Origin: Holophagae bacterium
Lineage (GTDB): Bacteria > Acidobacteriota > Thermoanaerobaculia > Thermoanaerobaculales > Sulfomarinibacteraceae
Direction of reading: 5' to 3'
Assembly: GCA_030609785.1 (NCBI GenBank)
Contig: JAUWTC010000157.1
Span: 1-6,426 of the forward strand
DNA: 6,426 nt
In this document: piece after piece, positions 1 through 5,116 of the stretch
Position numbering within the stretch: position 1 is the first letter of the stretch
How the letters are laid out: each line of letters starts with the position of its first letter
Notes under the pieces: model-generated
What the model saw: the letters and a program-made list of their open reading frames with translations, nothing else
Database searches by the model: none
Told to the model about the DNA's origin: nothing
Position numbers and translations under genes: made by a program

Positions 1-353
1 GACTCGAGAGAGGCGACAAAACCGAGAACATTCGGAAGGCTGCGGCGAGGGTTGCGTCATTGCGGGTGTTCGAGGACAGCGAAGGCAAGATGAACCTTGG
101 GCTTGACGAGGTCAGCGGATCGGTTTTGGCCGTTTCCCAGTTCACCCTGGCGGCTTCGATCAAGAAGGGGAGGCGACCGGGATTCGACCGGGCGATGCCG
201 GGCGACGAGGCCGAGCCCCTGTTCGAGTTGTTCGTCGACCTCTTGAAATCCGAGGGCGTAACGGTCGAGACAGGGGTCTTCGGCGCAATGATGGATGTCG
301 AGTTGGTGAACTCGGGTCCGGTGACGCTGTTGTGGGAGGATGCGGCGAGCTGA
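1..353 (+). CDS. dtd: D-aminoacyl-tRNA deacylase, C-terminal part (5' end outside window)
   Basis: Dtd hydrolyses D-amino acids (and glycine mischarged on tRNA-Ala) from tRNA in the cytoplasm, a proofreading step that keeps D-residues out of proteins. The frame is open from base 3 and gives 116 residues before TGA at 351-353. E. coli Dtd has 145 residues, so roughly the first 35 are missing at the window edge; this is not a real truncation. Visible family signatures, in order, are: the 'EGKMNL' segment near residues 27-32 of the fragment; 'SQFTLAAS', which carries the active-site SQFT motif; 'GRRPGF'; and near the C terminus '[18 protein letters not shown]', whose Gly-Pro dipeptide is the Gly-cisPro motif that excludes L-amino acids. 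All key residues in the visible part are present. A repeat element starts within about 8 bp of the stop, and the next gene (ctpA) is convergent, so no separate terminator is evident. Family assignment is firm. Confidence 0.95.
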   Translation, partial: LERGDKTENIRKAAARVASLRVFEDSEGKMNLGLDEVSGSVLAVSQFTLAASIKKGRRPGFDRAMPGDEAEPLFELFVDLLKSEGVTVETGVFGAMMDVELVNSGPVTLLWEDAAS

Positions 354-418
354 GCCGTGTCCGGCCCGCAGATTCCATCCCCGGCCGTCTGGCACGCGCA
401 AGCGCGCACCAGCGTCGC

Positions 419-478
419 CATTTCTGCGGGGCCGAAGCATGATGTAAGGCGCAACGAACACACGGCCCCGCAGGAATG
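419..478 (+). repeat. Long hairpin of repeat copy A
   Basis: Left arm CATTTCTGCGGGGCCG (419-434) pairs with CGGCCCCGCAGGAATG (463-478). Fifteen pairs are Watson-Crick and one is T-G wobble. The loop is 28 nt (435-462). Outside the stem, TCG (415-417) and CGA (480-482) add three pairs across one mismatch. No T-run follows, so it is not a classical intrinsic terminator, though it could still stop convergent transcription. Confidence 0.85.
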
Positions 479-530
479 ACGAGCGGCGGCCTACAACGTT
501 GACCGAGACTCGATTGCCGAAGCGCTCGCC

Positions 531-665
531 GGTCTTCGTTCTCGAACCTCGAGAGAGGCCGAAGACCGTCGCGGCGTAGCCAACGGCGAAGCCGGACAGG
601 CACCTCAGGCGCACCTGAGGTCGAGACCTACGCCCCGGCAAGCCAGTAACTGTCAACTGGGCTGA
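531..665. repeat. Extra segment inside repeat copy A with two hairpins
   Basis: Copies B and C pass from the conserved 'CGAT(T)' block to the conserved GCATC block in about 45 bases, while copy A needs about 165. The extra stretch begins with a nested dyad: GGTCTTCG (531-538) with CGAAGACC (560-567), enclosing TCTCGA (540-545) with TCGAGA (549-554). It also holds a perfect 8-bp hairpin, ACCTCAGG-CGCA-CCTGAGGT (602-621). I see no clear terminal repeat or target duplication, so the edges are estimates. Confidence 0.5.
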
Positions 666-793
666 TCAGGTCATTCGCTCGCATCGACGGCTCGATTGGG
701 AATACTGCCCGGTGAAGAAAATCGTACCAGGCACGCCCCGTCCAAGAGGGCGCTCTTGATATTTTGACGTTGGCGTCAGCGACAGCGTTCGAA

Positions 794-1092
794 TAGCCAA
801 TGCCGATGTACAAAACCGAGAGCGCCAGTAACGCCAAAACGGGACGTGCCATTCATGCCTTTCTCTCTGCGCAGACCTCCCGATGACGGTGAAGATGCGA
901 GAAAAGGCATGAGTGGCAATCCGCGGCGAATACCTTGGCAATCGAATCTCGGGCGACGCCGTAGGCCGCCGAGGTCATTTCCCGGAGGGGCGGTTCCCTC
1001 CCCGATTCGAAAATGTCGCCCCTCCGGGAAATGCACCGAGCGGGGGTGCGCCTGCGCACTCCCGAAGGCCGGGCTTGGAGACCGTGGGTAGC
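794..1092 (-). repeat. Intergenic repeat copy C (inverted relative to A and B)
   Basis: Read on the minus strand this matches copy B along its length. The segment 937-975 complements B's right flank 1216-1255 (shared core GCCGTAGGCCGCCG). 1061-1088 complements B's head (GAAGGCCGGG-TTGGA). AACGGGACGTGCC (838-850) is the exact complement of 1374-1386. 808-826 complements the GGCGCTCT-GGT-TTT-AC tail of B. The main hairpin is 976-992/1017-1033 and a second hairpin is 1042-1063. Copies C and B lie head to head around TAGCTA (1089-1094). The outer edge near 794-808 is approximate. Confidence 0.8.
976..1033 (-). repeat. Long hairpin of repeat copy C
   Basis: CATTTCCCGGAGGGGCG (976-992) is the exact complement of CGCCCCTCCGGGAAATG (1017-1033): 17 perfect pairs with a 24-nt loop (993-1016). 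It shares only the CATTTC end with the stems of copies A and B; the inner stem sequence differs but remains fully paired. The companion hairpin at 1042-1063 (GTGCGC-ct-GCGCAC, extended by G-C and one wobble pair) corresponds to the small GCGC hairpins of copies A and B. Confidence 0.85.
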
Positions 1093-1152
1093 TATCCCCG
1101 GCCCGCAGATTCCAACCCCGGCCTTCTGGCGCGCCCTTCGTGCGCACCAGCG

Positions 1153-1220
1153 TCGTCATTTCTGCGAGCCCGCAGCGAGGTGTCAGACGAAATAGCAACG
1201 CGGGCTCGCAGAAAAGACGA
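1153..1220 (+). repeat. Long hairpin of repeat copy B
   Basis: TTTCTGCGAGCCCGC (1159-1173) pairs perfectly with GCGGGCTCGCAGAAA (1200-1214). After one A-A mismatch the stem continues for five more pairs (TCGTC 1153-1157 with GACGA 1216-1220), giving 20 of 21 positions paired. The loop is 26 nt (1174-1199). It is the longest of the three stems. Confidence 0.88.
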
Positions 1221-1333
1221 GCGGCGGCCTACGGCGTCGGCCGAGACTCGATTCCTGAGGGTGTCGCCGTGGAGTGCCCGGTGTCGCCCTTCTTCGCATC
1301 GACGGCTCGATTGGGAGGCCTGCCCGGTGAAGA

Positions 1334-1409
1334 GAGGGCGCACTCGGCACATCCCGTCCAAGAGGGCGCACCCGGCACGTCCCGTTGGAGAGGGCGCTCT
1401 TGGTATTTG
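1334..1409 (+). repeat. 28-bp tandem repeat, about 2.7 units
   Basis: Units start at 1334, 1362 and 1390, each with GAGGGCGC. The first two continue as AC-CGGCAC-TCCCGT; the third diverges into the element tail CTCTTGGTATTTGA. Copy A carries a single full unit plus the tail in the same place (about 713-767), so this is a local expansion inside copy B. Confidence 0.7.
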
Positions 1410-1432
1410 ACTCCGGCGCCGGCTTTTGCCCA

Positions 1433-1469
1433 GGCCCGAAGGGCCCATGCAATTCGTTCGACGAATTGC
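1433..1469 (-). terminator. Candidate 3' hairpin pair downstream of ctpA
   Basis: Five bases past the ctpA stop (minus strand) lies GCAATTCGT/ACGAATTGC (1449-1457 with 1461-1469), a perfect 9-bp stem with a 3-nt loop. It is followed by a 5-bp GGCCC/GGGCC hairpin (1433-1437 with 1441-1445). The position is what a terminator would have, but no T-run follows on the minus strand, so intrinsic termination is uncertain. The same 9-mer reappears at the other end of the ctpA-tat block. Confidence 0.45.
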
Positions 1470-1473
1470 TCTG

Positions 1474-3051
1474 CTACTTCTCCAGCGCCTCCCAGAGATC
1501 GGCGGCATCCTCGAGGTGGGCAATCGCTTGCTTGAACTGGTCGTCTGCCTCGAGGGCGTGGCGGTAGCCGGCCTCCAGGCCTGAAGTTGCGTTCAGAATC
1601 TCGACGGTCAGGGCCCGCGAAATGTCGTCCAAGGCGAGACGGTCCTCTTGAAGAGTCTCCAAGGCCTCCGCGTCCAGGATTTCTTCGTCCTCGACCCACT
1701 GGAGGAAAAGATCCAGGGCGCCCTCATTTGGGTCGAAGCTCTCCCCAAATGCCTGTTGGTCGGATTCGGGGACGTCCTTGAGGATTTCTACTCCGAAGCG
1801 AAAAAAGGCCGAGTTTCCGTAAAGCCGGACGATCGGGACCGAGAGTTCACGGTTGGTGACGGTGACGTCGGGAGTTATGCCGCCTCCGCCGAGCACTGTG
1901 CGACCGGCATCAGTCTCGTAAACTTCACGCTCTTCAGCGTCGTCCCCGTTGCCGTTGCGGTGGGTTATGTAGTCGATGAAGCTCTCGTAATCCCTTTGGA
2001 TGCAGCGCCCAGAGGGCGTGTAGTATCTGGCGGTTGTTAACGCCAGCCCGCCGTCCCGGACGCCGAACACCGTCTGCACCAGACCTTTTCCCCAGGTGAT
2101 GTCGCCAAGGACGATGCCCCGGTCGTGGTCCTGAACTGCTCCTGCAACGATTTCGGACGCCGAAGCAGAGCCCTCGTTGACCAGGATGACCACCGGACCC
2201 TGGAATCCGGGGCCGTGCCCTGGCGCCTCGATCCTCGTGGTGCTGTCTTCGGCGCGTCCCTTGGTCGAAACGATCAACTGCCCTTTGGCCAGGAATACGT
2301 CGGAGACTCCAATGGCCGCATCGAGGGCGCCGCCCGGGTTGTTTCTGAGGTCGAAGATCAGTTTCTCCATTCCCTCCTTTTCCAGTTCAACCAGCGCTTC
2401 TCTGACCTCGCGAGTCGAGGTGTTGGAGAACTCGCCCAACCGGATATAGCCGACGTCAGGTTGGATCATGAATGCGAATCGTACAGAGTTGGTCGGGATG
2501 CGGGCCCTGATGATCTCGACGTCGAATGTTTCTTCCATGCCCGGCCGCCTGATCGTCAGCAAAACGGGTGTGCCTTCCGGTCCTCGCACCATGTCGACAA
2601 CCTCGTCGACGGTGATCTCGGTCGCGTCTTTGCCATCGATGCCGGCAATGACGTCCCCGGCTCGTAGGCCCTTCTGGGCGGCCGGCGTCCCGGCCATCGG
2701 GGCGATGACAGTTACCTGACCATTCCGACGGGAAATGATGATGCCGACGCCGAAGAAGGATCCCTCCTGGCGCTCTCTCATCTTCCGGTAGCTGCGGGGG
2801 TCGAGGAAGTTGGAGTGCGGATCGAGAACCTCGAGCATTCCGCCGATTCCGTCGTACACGACGTCTGACGGTACGGTGTCCTCAGGTAACCACTCGAGGA
2901 GTTCCGCGGTGATTTTGGAGGCCCTCTCGATCAATTTCTTCTCATGGTCCGGGATGGTGCTCTTGCCGAACAGAGCGCCGGCGGCACCGCCGATGATCAC
3001 GACGGCCAATGCCAGAATCGTCATTTTCCGCGGCGTCAATTTGATCGTCAT
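1474..3051 (-). CDS. ctpA: S41 family carboxyl-terminal processing protease, membrane anchored, PDZ-containing
   Basis: A serine protease that removes C-terminal segments from envelope proteins outside the inner membrane, or in the periplasm. It has 525 residues. I chose the ATG at 3049-3051 because GAAGGAGT (minus strand, 3066-3059) sits 7 nt upstream and the next residues form a signal anchor. The frame stays open 73 codons further, but that stretch would overlap tatA and has no family character. Order: membrane segment about 10-28; N-terminal helical part with 'LDPHSNFLDP' (76-85), typical of the family; PDZ domain about 97-182 ('FFGVGI', 'GLRAGDVI'); core peptidase about 200-350; hydrophilic helical tail about 410-525. 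The catalytic Ser-Lys-Gln set is visible as Ser297 in 'GSASASE', and Lys322 and Gln326 in 'WGKGLVQ'. All are intact. It is divergent from tatA across 89 bp. The exact substrate is unknown. The symbol reflects the family, not proven orthology. Confidence 0.94.
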   Translation of the reverse strand: MTIKLTPRKMTILALAVVIIGGAAGALFGKSTIPDHEKKLIERASKITAELLEWLPEDTVPSDVVYDGIGGMLEVLDPHSNFLDPRSYRKMRERQEGSFFGVGIIISRRNGQVTVIAPMAGTPAAQKGLRAGDVIAGIDGKDATEITVDEVVDMVRGPEGTPVLLTIRRPGMEETFDVEIIRARIPTNSVRFAFMIQPDVGYIRLGEFSNTSTREVREALVELEKEGMEKLIFDLRNNPGGALDAAIGVSDVFLAKGQLIVSTKGRAEDSTTRIEAPGHGPGFQGPVVILVNEGSASASEIVAGAVQDHDRGIVLGDITWGKGLVQTVFGVRDGGLALTTARYYTPSGRCIQRDYESFIDYITHRNGNGDDAEEREVYETDAGRTVLGGGGITPDVTVTNRELSVPIVRLYGNSAFFRFGVEILKDVPESDQQAFGESFDPNEGALDLFLQWVEDEEILDAEALETLQEDRLALDDISRALTVEILNATSGLEAGYRHALEADDQFKQAIAHLEDAADLWEALEK

Positions 3052-3099
3052 CAAGCGTACTCCTTCAAGACTCTCACTGTACAAGGTTTTCCTCGCTGT

Positions 3100-3123
3100 G
3101 GAAATTTCCCAAAACGGTATACT
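3100..3123 (+). promoter_or_regulatory. Divergent ctpA/tatA control region: palindrome and candidate -10
   Basis: The 89 bp between the two divergent starts contain a perfect 10-bp palindrome, GGAAATTTCC (3100-3109), and TATACT (3118-3123), which matches five of six -10 consensus bases. A good -35 is not visible at the usual distance. If TATACT is used, transcription would begin only about 10 bases before the tatA start codon, right at its ribosome site. The palindrome could be an operator acting on both genes or simply AT-rich promoter DNA. Confidence 0.35.
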
Positions 3124-3140
3124 GTCAGACGGAGGCGATT

Positions 3141-3416
3141 TTGTTTGGATCTTTGGGTATGCCCGAAATGGTGATGATCTTCGTCGTGGCCCTGCTCCTC
3201 TTCGGACCGCGCCAGATGCCGCAGATCGGGAAGTCGATCGGAAAGGCGCTGGGCGAGTTTCGCCGTGCATCCAACGAGTTCAAGCGGACGATTGAGGACG
3301 AAGTTGCCGGTGAAGACCTGGTTGAGCTAAAAAAAGGTCTTGAAGAGGTCCAGGATGTCGGCAGGGAGATCACCTCGATTCGGGACAACGTCGTGAAAAA
3401 GATGGAGGATTCGTGA
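3141..3416 (+). CDS. tatA: Twin-arginine translocase TatA/TatB-family subunit
   Basis: A pore-forming or docking subunit of the Tat system, which exports folded proteins across the cytoplasmic membrane. It has 91 residues starting at TTG (3141); GGAGG (3131-3135) lies 5 nt upstream, and the resulting N terminus 'MFGSLGMPE' is typical of the family. One membrane helix spans about residues 9-21. It is followed by the hinge 'FGP' (21-23), then an amphipathic helix about 24-45 ('QIGKSIGKALGEF') and a charged, coiled-coil-like tail to residue 91. Glu9 at the start of the membrane helix and the long acidic tail are TatB-like, while 'LLLFGP' and the helix after it fit TatA. With no second family member in view, one protein may serve both roles. 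Its TGA overlaps the tatC start by 4 bp (GTGA), implying translational coupling. Confidence 0.92.
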   Translation: MFGSLGMPEMVMIFVVALLLFGPRQMPQIGKSIGKALGEFRRASNEFKRTIEDEVAGEDLVELKKGLEEVQDVGREITSIRDNVVKKMEDS

Positions 3417-4186
3417 CTGCCGGTTCCGAGGGGCAGGTTCCCGAAATCGAATCAGGCGCCAGCCGGGGACTGGATCGCATGTCCCTCCTCGAACACCTGG
3501 ACGAGCTTCGGAAGCGGTTGACGGTCTCTGCGGCTGCCATTTTTCTTGGTTTCCTGGGCTCTTGGTATTTTGCGCCCACGATTTTCAGGTGGCTTGAACA
3601 ACCGATTCTCCAGGTGTTGCCACCTGGCGAGCAACTGGCCTTCACCGATCTGTCCGGACCCTTCATGCTGTATATCAAGGTGGCCCTTTTGTCGGGGATC
3701 TTCCTTGCTTCGCCGGTCATACTGCTCCAGGTGTGGCTTTTCATCCGGCCGGGCCTCTACGATTCCGAGCGCAACCTGGCCCTGCCATTCATCTTCTTTA
3801 CGTCGGTTTTCTTCGTCGCGGGAGGGTACTTTGGATACCTGGTTGCCTTCCCCATGGTCGTCAAGTTCCTGTTGAGCGTCGGAGAGGACTTCAAGCAAGT
3901 CGTGACGATTCAGACGTATTTCTCGATGATGTCGAAGATACTCCTTGGGCTCGGGTTGGTCTTTGAGATCCCGATGCTGATCTTTTTTCTTGCCCGCCTC
4001 GGTATCGTCAGTGCGCGGCAGTTGGTACGGTGGTACAAGTGGGCGATTCTGGTGATCTTCGTTGTCGCGGCGATCATCACACCGACCCCGGACATCGCGA
4101 CGCAGTCGGTGTTTGCGGTGCCGATGATGTTGCTCTATGGATTGGGAATTGTGGTGGCGGCATTGTTCGGCCGCAAGGAGGACTGA
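3413..4186 (+). CDS. tatC: Sec-independent protein translocase TatC
   Basis: The receptor subunit of the Tat pathway. It binds twin-arginine signal peptides and recruits TatA. It has 257 residues, starting at GTG 3413, with GGAGG (3404-3408) 4 nt upstream and a 4-bp overlap with tatA. An ATG at 3479 (Met23, just before 'SLLEHLDELRKRL') is an alternative start, but the GTG has the better ribosome site and the overlap. Family signatures: 'EHLDELRKRL' (27-36), with the glutamate that reads the twin-arginine motif (Glu31); 'IKVALLSGIFLASPVILLQ' (88-106); 'SER' with Glu119; 'FEIP' with Glu185; and 'TPTPDIATQ' (223-231) with Asp227. Six membrane segments are predictable at about 37-57, 86-108, 122-146, 172-194, 207-223 and 230-251. 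The length is typical and the conserved acidic residues are intact. Confidence 0.97.
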   Translation: MTAGSEGQVPEIESGASRGLDRMSLLEHLDELRKRLTVSAAAIFLGFLGSWYFAPTIFRWLEQPILQVLPPGEQLAFTDLSGPFMLYIKVALLSGIFLASPVILLQVWLFIRPGLYDSERNLALPFIFFTSVFFVAGGYFGYLVAFPMVVKFLLSVGEDFKQVVTIQTYFSMMSKILLGLGLVFEIPMLIFFLARLGIVSARQLVRWYKWAILVIFVVAAIITPTPDIATQSVFAVPMMLLYGLGIVVAALFGRKED

Positions 4187-4187
4187 T

Positions 4188-4739
4188 ATGGAACCGTGGC
4201 TGGCATCATTCGAAGTGGCATTTCCGGCATCGACGGTTGAGGAAGTCTTTCTGGCCTTGGTGGTCCGGGACAACGTGTACGGCACGTCCTTTGACGTTGA
4301 GACCGAGGATGGCGGACAGGCATTTCAGGTGGACGTGACGGCATCCGAGGAGATCGACGCCGAGAAATACCAACTCCTGGTCGAAGCGGAGATCCGCGGT
4401 GTCGAGGAGCCGGAGACTGCGAGGGCCTTTCTCGAGCAGATTCTCGAGGAAGCTGTCGACGATGCCGAGCGGTTGGTCGAGCAGCGGGTGGAATTCGGCA
4501 CCCTTGCGGCGGATGAGATCGAAATGAGGACGGTTCCCGAGGACGAAGAGCGGTGGGACCTGGTCATCCCCGATTGGCTCGCGCCGGAAGGCGCCGAGGT
4601 GCCCTTCGGATTCAGGGCCTTCCGGCTGGGTTCCGATCAGCCCTATCCCGGCAACGCCGACCTGGATGGCGCCGGGCGTATCGTCATGGTGCCCTTTGGG
4701 GGACAATTCAGCCTCTTCGCCATCCCTAGCAATTCGTAA
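4188..4739 (+). CDS. Unrecognised acidic 183-residue protein, third gene of the tat operon
   Basis: I do not recognise this family. ATG 4188 is preceded by a near-perfect AAGGAGG (4175-4181, 6-nt spacer) located in the end of tatC, and the start is 1 bp after the tatC stop. The frame is open 17 codons further upstream, but that part overlaps tatC. The product has no signal peptide and no membrane segment, so it is probably cytoplasmic. It is strongly acidic (about 41 Asp/Glu against 11 Arg/Lys), with a likely acidic helix at about 75-100 and a C-terminal part about 123-183 rich in Pro, Gly and aromatic residues ('WDLVIPDWLAP', 'MVPFGGQFSLFAIP'). Codon use looks like that of its neighbours. 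The tight coupling implies co-expression with tatC, but a Tat-related role is only an inference from position. The stop codon lies inside the left arm of a long inverted repeat. Confidence 0.85.
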   Translation: MEPWLASFEVAFPASTVEEVFLALVVRDNVYGTSFDVETEDGGQAFQVDVTASEEIDAEKYQLLVEAEIRGVEEPETARAFLEQILEEAVDDAERLVEQRVEFGTLAADEIEMRTVPEDEERWDLVIPDWLAPEGAEVPFGFRAFRLGSDQPYPGNADLDGAGRIVMVPFGGQFSLFAIPSNS

Positions 4740-4833
4740 ATCACTGGCCGTTGATGAACCGGGTTCTGGCGAGGGTTGCTGTGGCCAGTGCCCTACGAAT
4801 TGCTAGAATTGAGTGAGAATAGGTATCATCAAC
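4726..4833 (+). terminator. Large inverted repeat over the 3' end of the unknown gene, with extra pairing to its loop
   Basis: The left arm 4726-4749 and right arm 4783-4806 pair at 21 of 24 positions: CTAGCAATTCGTA with TACGAATTGCTAG, three mismatches, then CACTGGCC with GGCCAGTG, around a 33-nt loop. The stop codon TAA (4737-4739) is in the left arm. The first loop bases, GTTGATGA (4750-4757), are the exact complement of TCATCAAC (4826-4833), and the match extends to 11 pairs with one bulge (4750-4760 with 4822-4833). No T-run follows. Position suggests a terminator or an RNA-stability element; the second pairing is unusual for either. Confidence 0.6.
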
Positions 4834-4838
4834 GGTAA

Positions 4839-4928
4839 GGGCAGAGCCTGTCCGAAATCAAGGCCGCTGCACGGTTCGATTTCGTGGTGGTCAACTCGCA
4901 TTTGGCGACCGGAGTGATTGAGGGCTGA
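4839..4928 (+). pseudogene. Possible C-terminal remnant of guanylate kinase
   Basis: An open stretch of 29 codons lies between TAA (4836-4838) and TGA (4926-4928) and has no ATG. Its translation includes 'SEIKAAARFDFVVVNSHL', which resembles the C-terminal end of guanylate kinases (a helix, then a '[FY]D[FY]VVVN' strand). Codon third positions are mostly G or C, as in real genes here. Guanylate kinase has about 190-210 residues, and nothing upstream matches the rest of the enzyme. I read it as a possible decayed gene end. The match is short and made from memory of the family, so chance resemblance is possible. Confidence 0.35.
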
Positions 4929-5045
4929 CACGGTCGCTGTGCCTTACCCTGCCCCGGCCCCAGACGCTGTCTCCTGCCCCTGACGCTGCCATCTGTCGCG
5001 GAGGCTGTCCCTGTGAGGGTTCTCCATGCTCCCGAAGGTCTGGAC
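4929..5045. other. Non-coding stretch with a weak 19-bp direct duplication
   Basis: No gene is visible between the guanylate-kinase-like remnant and the promoter region of the last gene. The only structure seen is an imperfect direct duplication, CCCC-GACGCTG-C--CTG, at 4958-4976 and 4977-4995 (15 of 19 identical), in a C-rich run. A 7-bp complement links GGTAAGG (4834-4840) with CCTTACC (4942-4948) but is too short to trust. Confidence 0.4.
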
Positions 5046-5074
5046 TGTCAATTGACACCGAGGTGTCATACAAT
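5046..5074 (+). promoter_or_regulatory. Overlapping palindromes and candidate promoter upstream of the DUF1554-like gene
   Basis: TGTCAATTGACA (5046-5057) is a perfect 12-bp palindrome. It overlaps TGACACC-GA-GGTGTCA (5053-5068), a 7-bp dyad, so the half-site TGTCA/TGACA occurs three times in 23 bp. TACAAT (5069-5074) follows immediately and matches five of six -10 bases. TTGACA (5052-5057) matches the -35 consensus, but only 11 bp separate the two hexamers, so they cannot act together as a standard promoter. An operator overlapping the promoter is the simplest reading. Confidence 0.4.
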
Positions 5075-5116
5075 AAACCAGCTAACCACAATCCAGGACC
5101 GAGAGGGAGGAATCTC

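Larger units (their letters stand above)
361..778 (+). repeat. Intergenic repeat copy A (hairpin-bearing, contains an insertion)
   Basis: First of three copies of one repeat between dtd and ctpA. The head CCGGCCCGCAGATTCCA (361-377) recurs at 1099-1115 in copy B. Exact blocks shared with B are the 17-mer 478-494 (= 1216-1232), CCGAGACTCGATT 503-515 (= 1241-1253) and the 21-mer 681-701 (= 1296-1316). The tail 'GAGGGCGCTCTTG' is also shared. It holds a GCGC mini-hairpin (395-399/402-406) and a long hairpin (419-434/463-478, 16 pairs including one G-T wobble). Relative to B and C it has about 130 extra bases between roughly 531 and 665. The right edge is approximate. No protein reading frame here has supporting evidence; short ORFs are products of the repeat. 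Confidence 0.85.
1093..1425 (+). repeat. Intergenic repeat copy B
   Basis: Third copy, same orientation as A. Head 1095-1115, GCGC mini-hairpin around 1131-1134/1142-1145, long hairpin 1153-1173/1200-1220, right flank 1216-1255, GCATC block 1296-1316, and a tail that is expanded into three 28-bp tandem units (1334-1409). It ends close to the palindrome CCGGCGCCGG (1413-1422). It lies about 50 bp from the stop of the convergent ctpA gene. Confidence 0.85.

Noticed and set aside
57..656. A 199-codon minus-strand frame and other long frames across dtd and the repeat spacer
   Set aside because: They overlap dtd in antisense or read through the hairpins, are rich in Arg/Pro/Gly as expected for shadows in GC-rich DNA, and have no family motif or convincing ribosome site.
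628..852. A minus-strand 74-codon frame starting 'MARPVLALLALSVLYIG', which looks like a signal peptide
   Set aside because: The frame lies entirely in repeat DNA: its first codons come from the conserved tail of copy C (AACGGGACGTGCC, 838-850) and the rest runs through the tail of copy A. The hydrophobic run is best explained as a by-product of the repeat, not a gene.
415..1220. Integron attC sites, or a CRISPR array, as an explanation for the variable hairpins
   Set aside because: There is no GTTRRRY/RYYYAAC core pair at the stem ends, no integrase, no cassette genes between copies, and the copies are in mixed orientation. CRISPR is excluded because repeats are few, long and irregularly spaced.
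361..1425. A retron or other defence-linked ncRNA
   Set aside because: No reverse transcriptase or effector gene lies nearby; the flanking genes are housekeeping. Hairpins alone do not support it.
3052..3270. Extension of the S41 protease N terminus by 73 residues to base 3270
   Set aside because: The extension would run antisense through tatA and its control region, is Arg/Ser/Pro-rich without family similarity, and ATG 3051 has a strong ribosome site followed by a signal anchor.
1396..3570. Shared 'CTCTTGGTATTT' between the tail of copy B (1397-1408) and tatC (about 3558-3569)
   Set aside because: A single short exact match in a 6.4 kb window is within chance expectation, and the tatC copy encodes part of a normal membrane segment.
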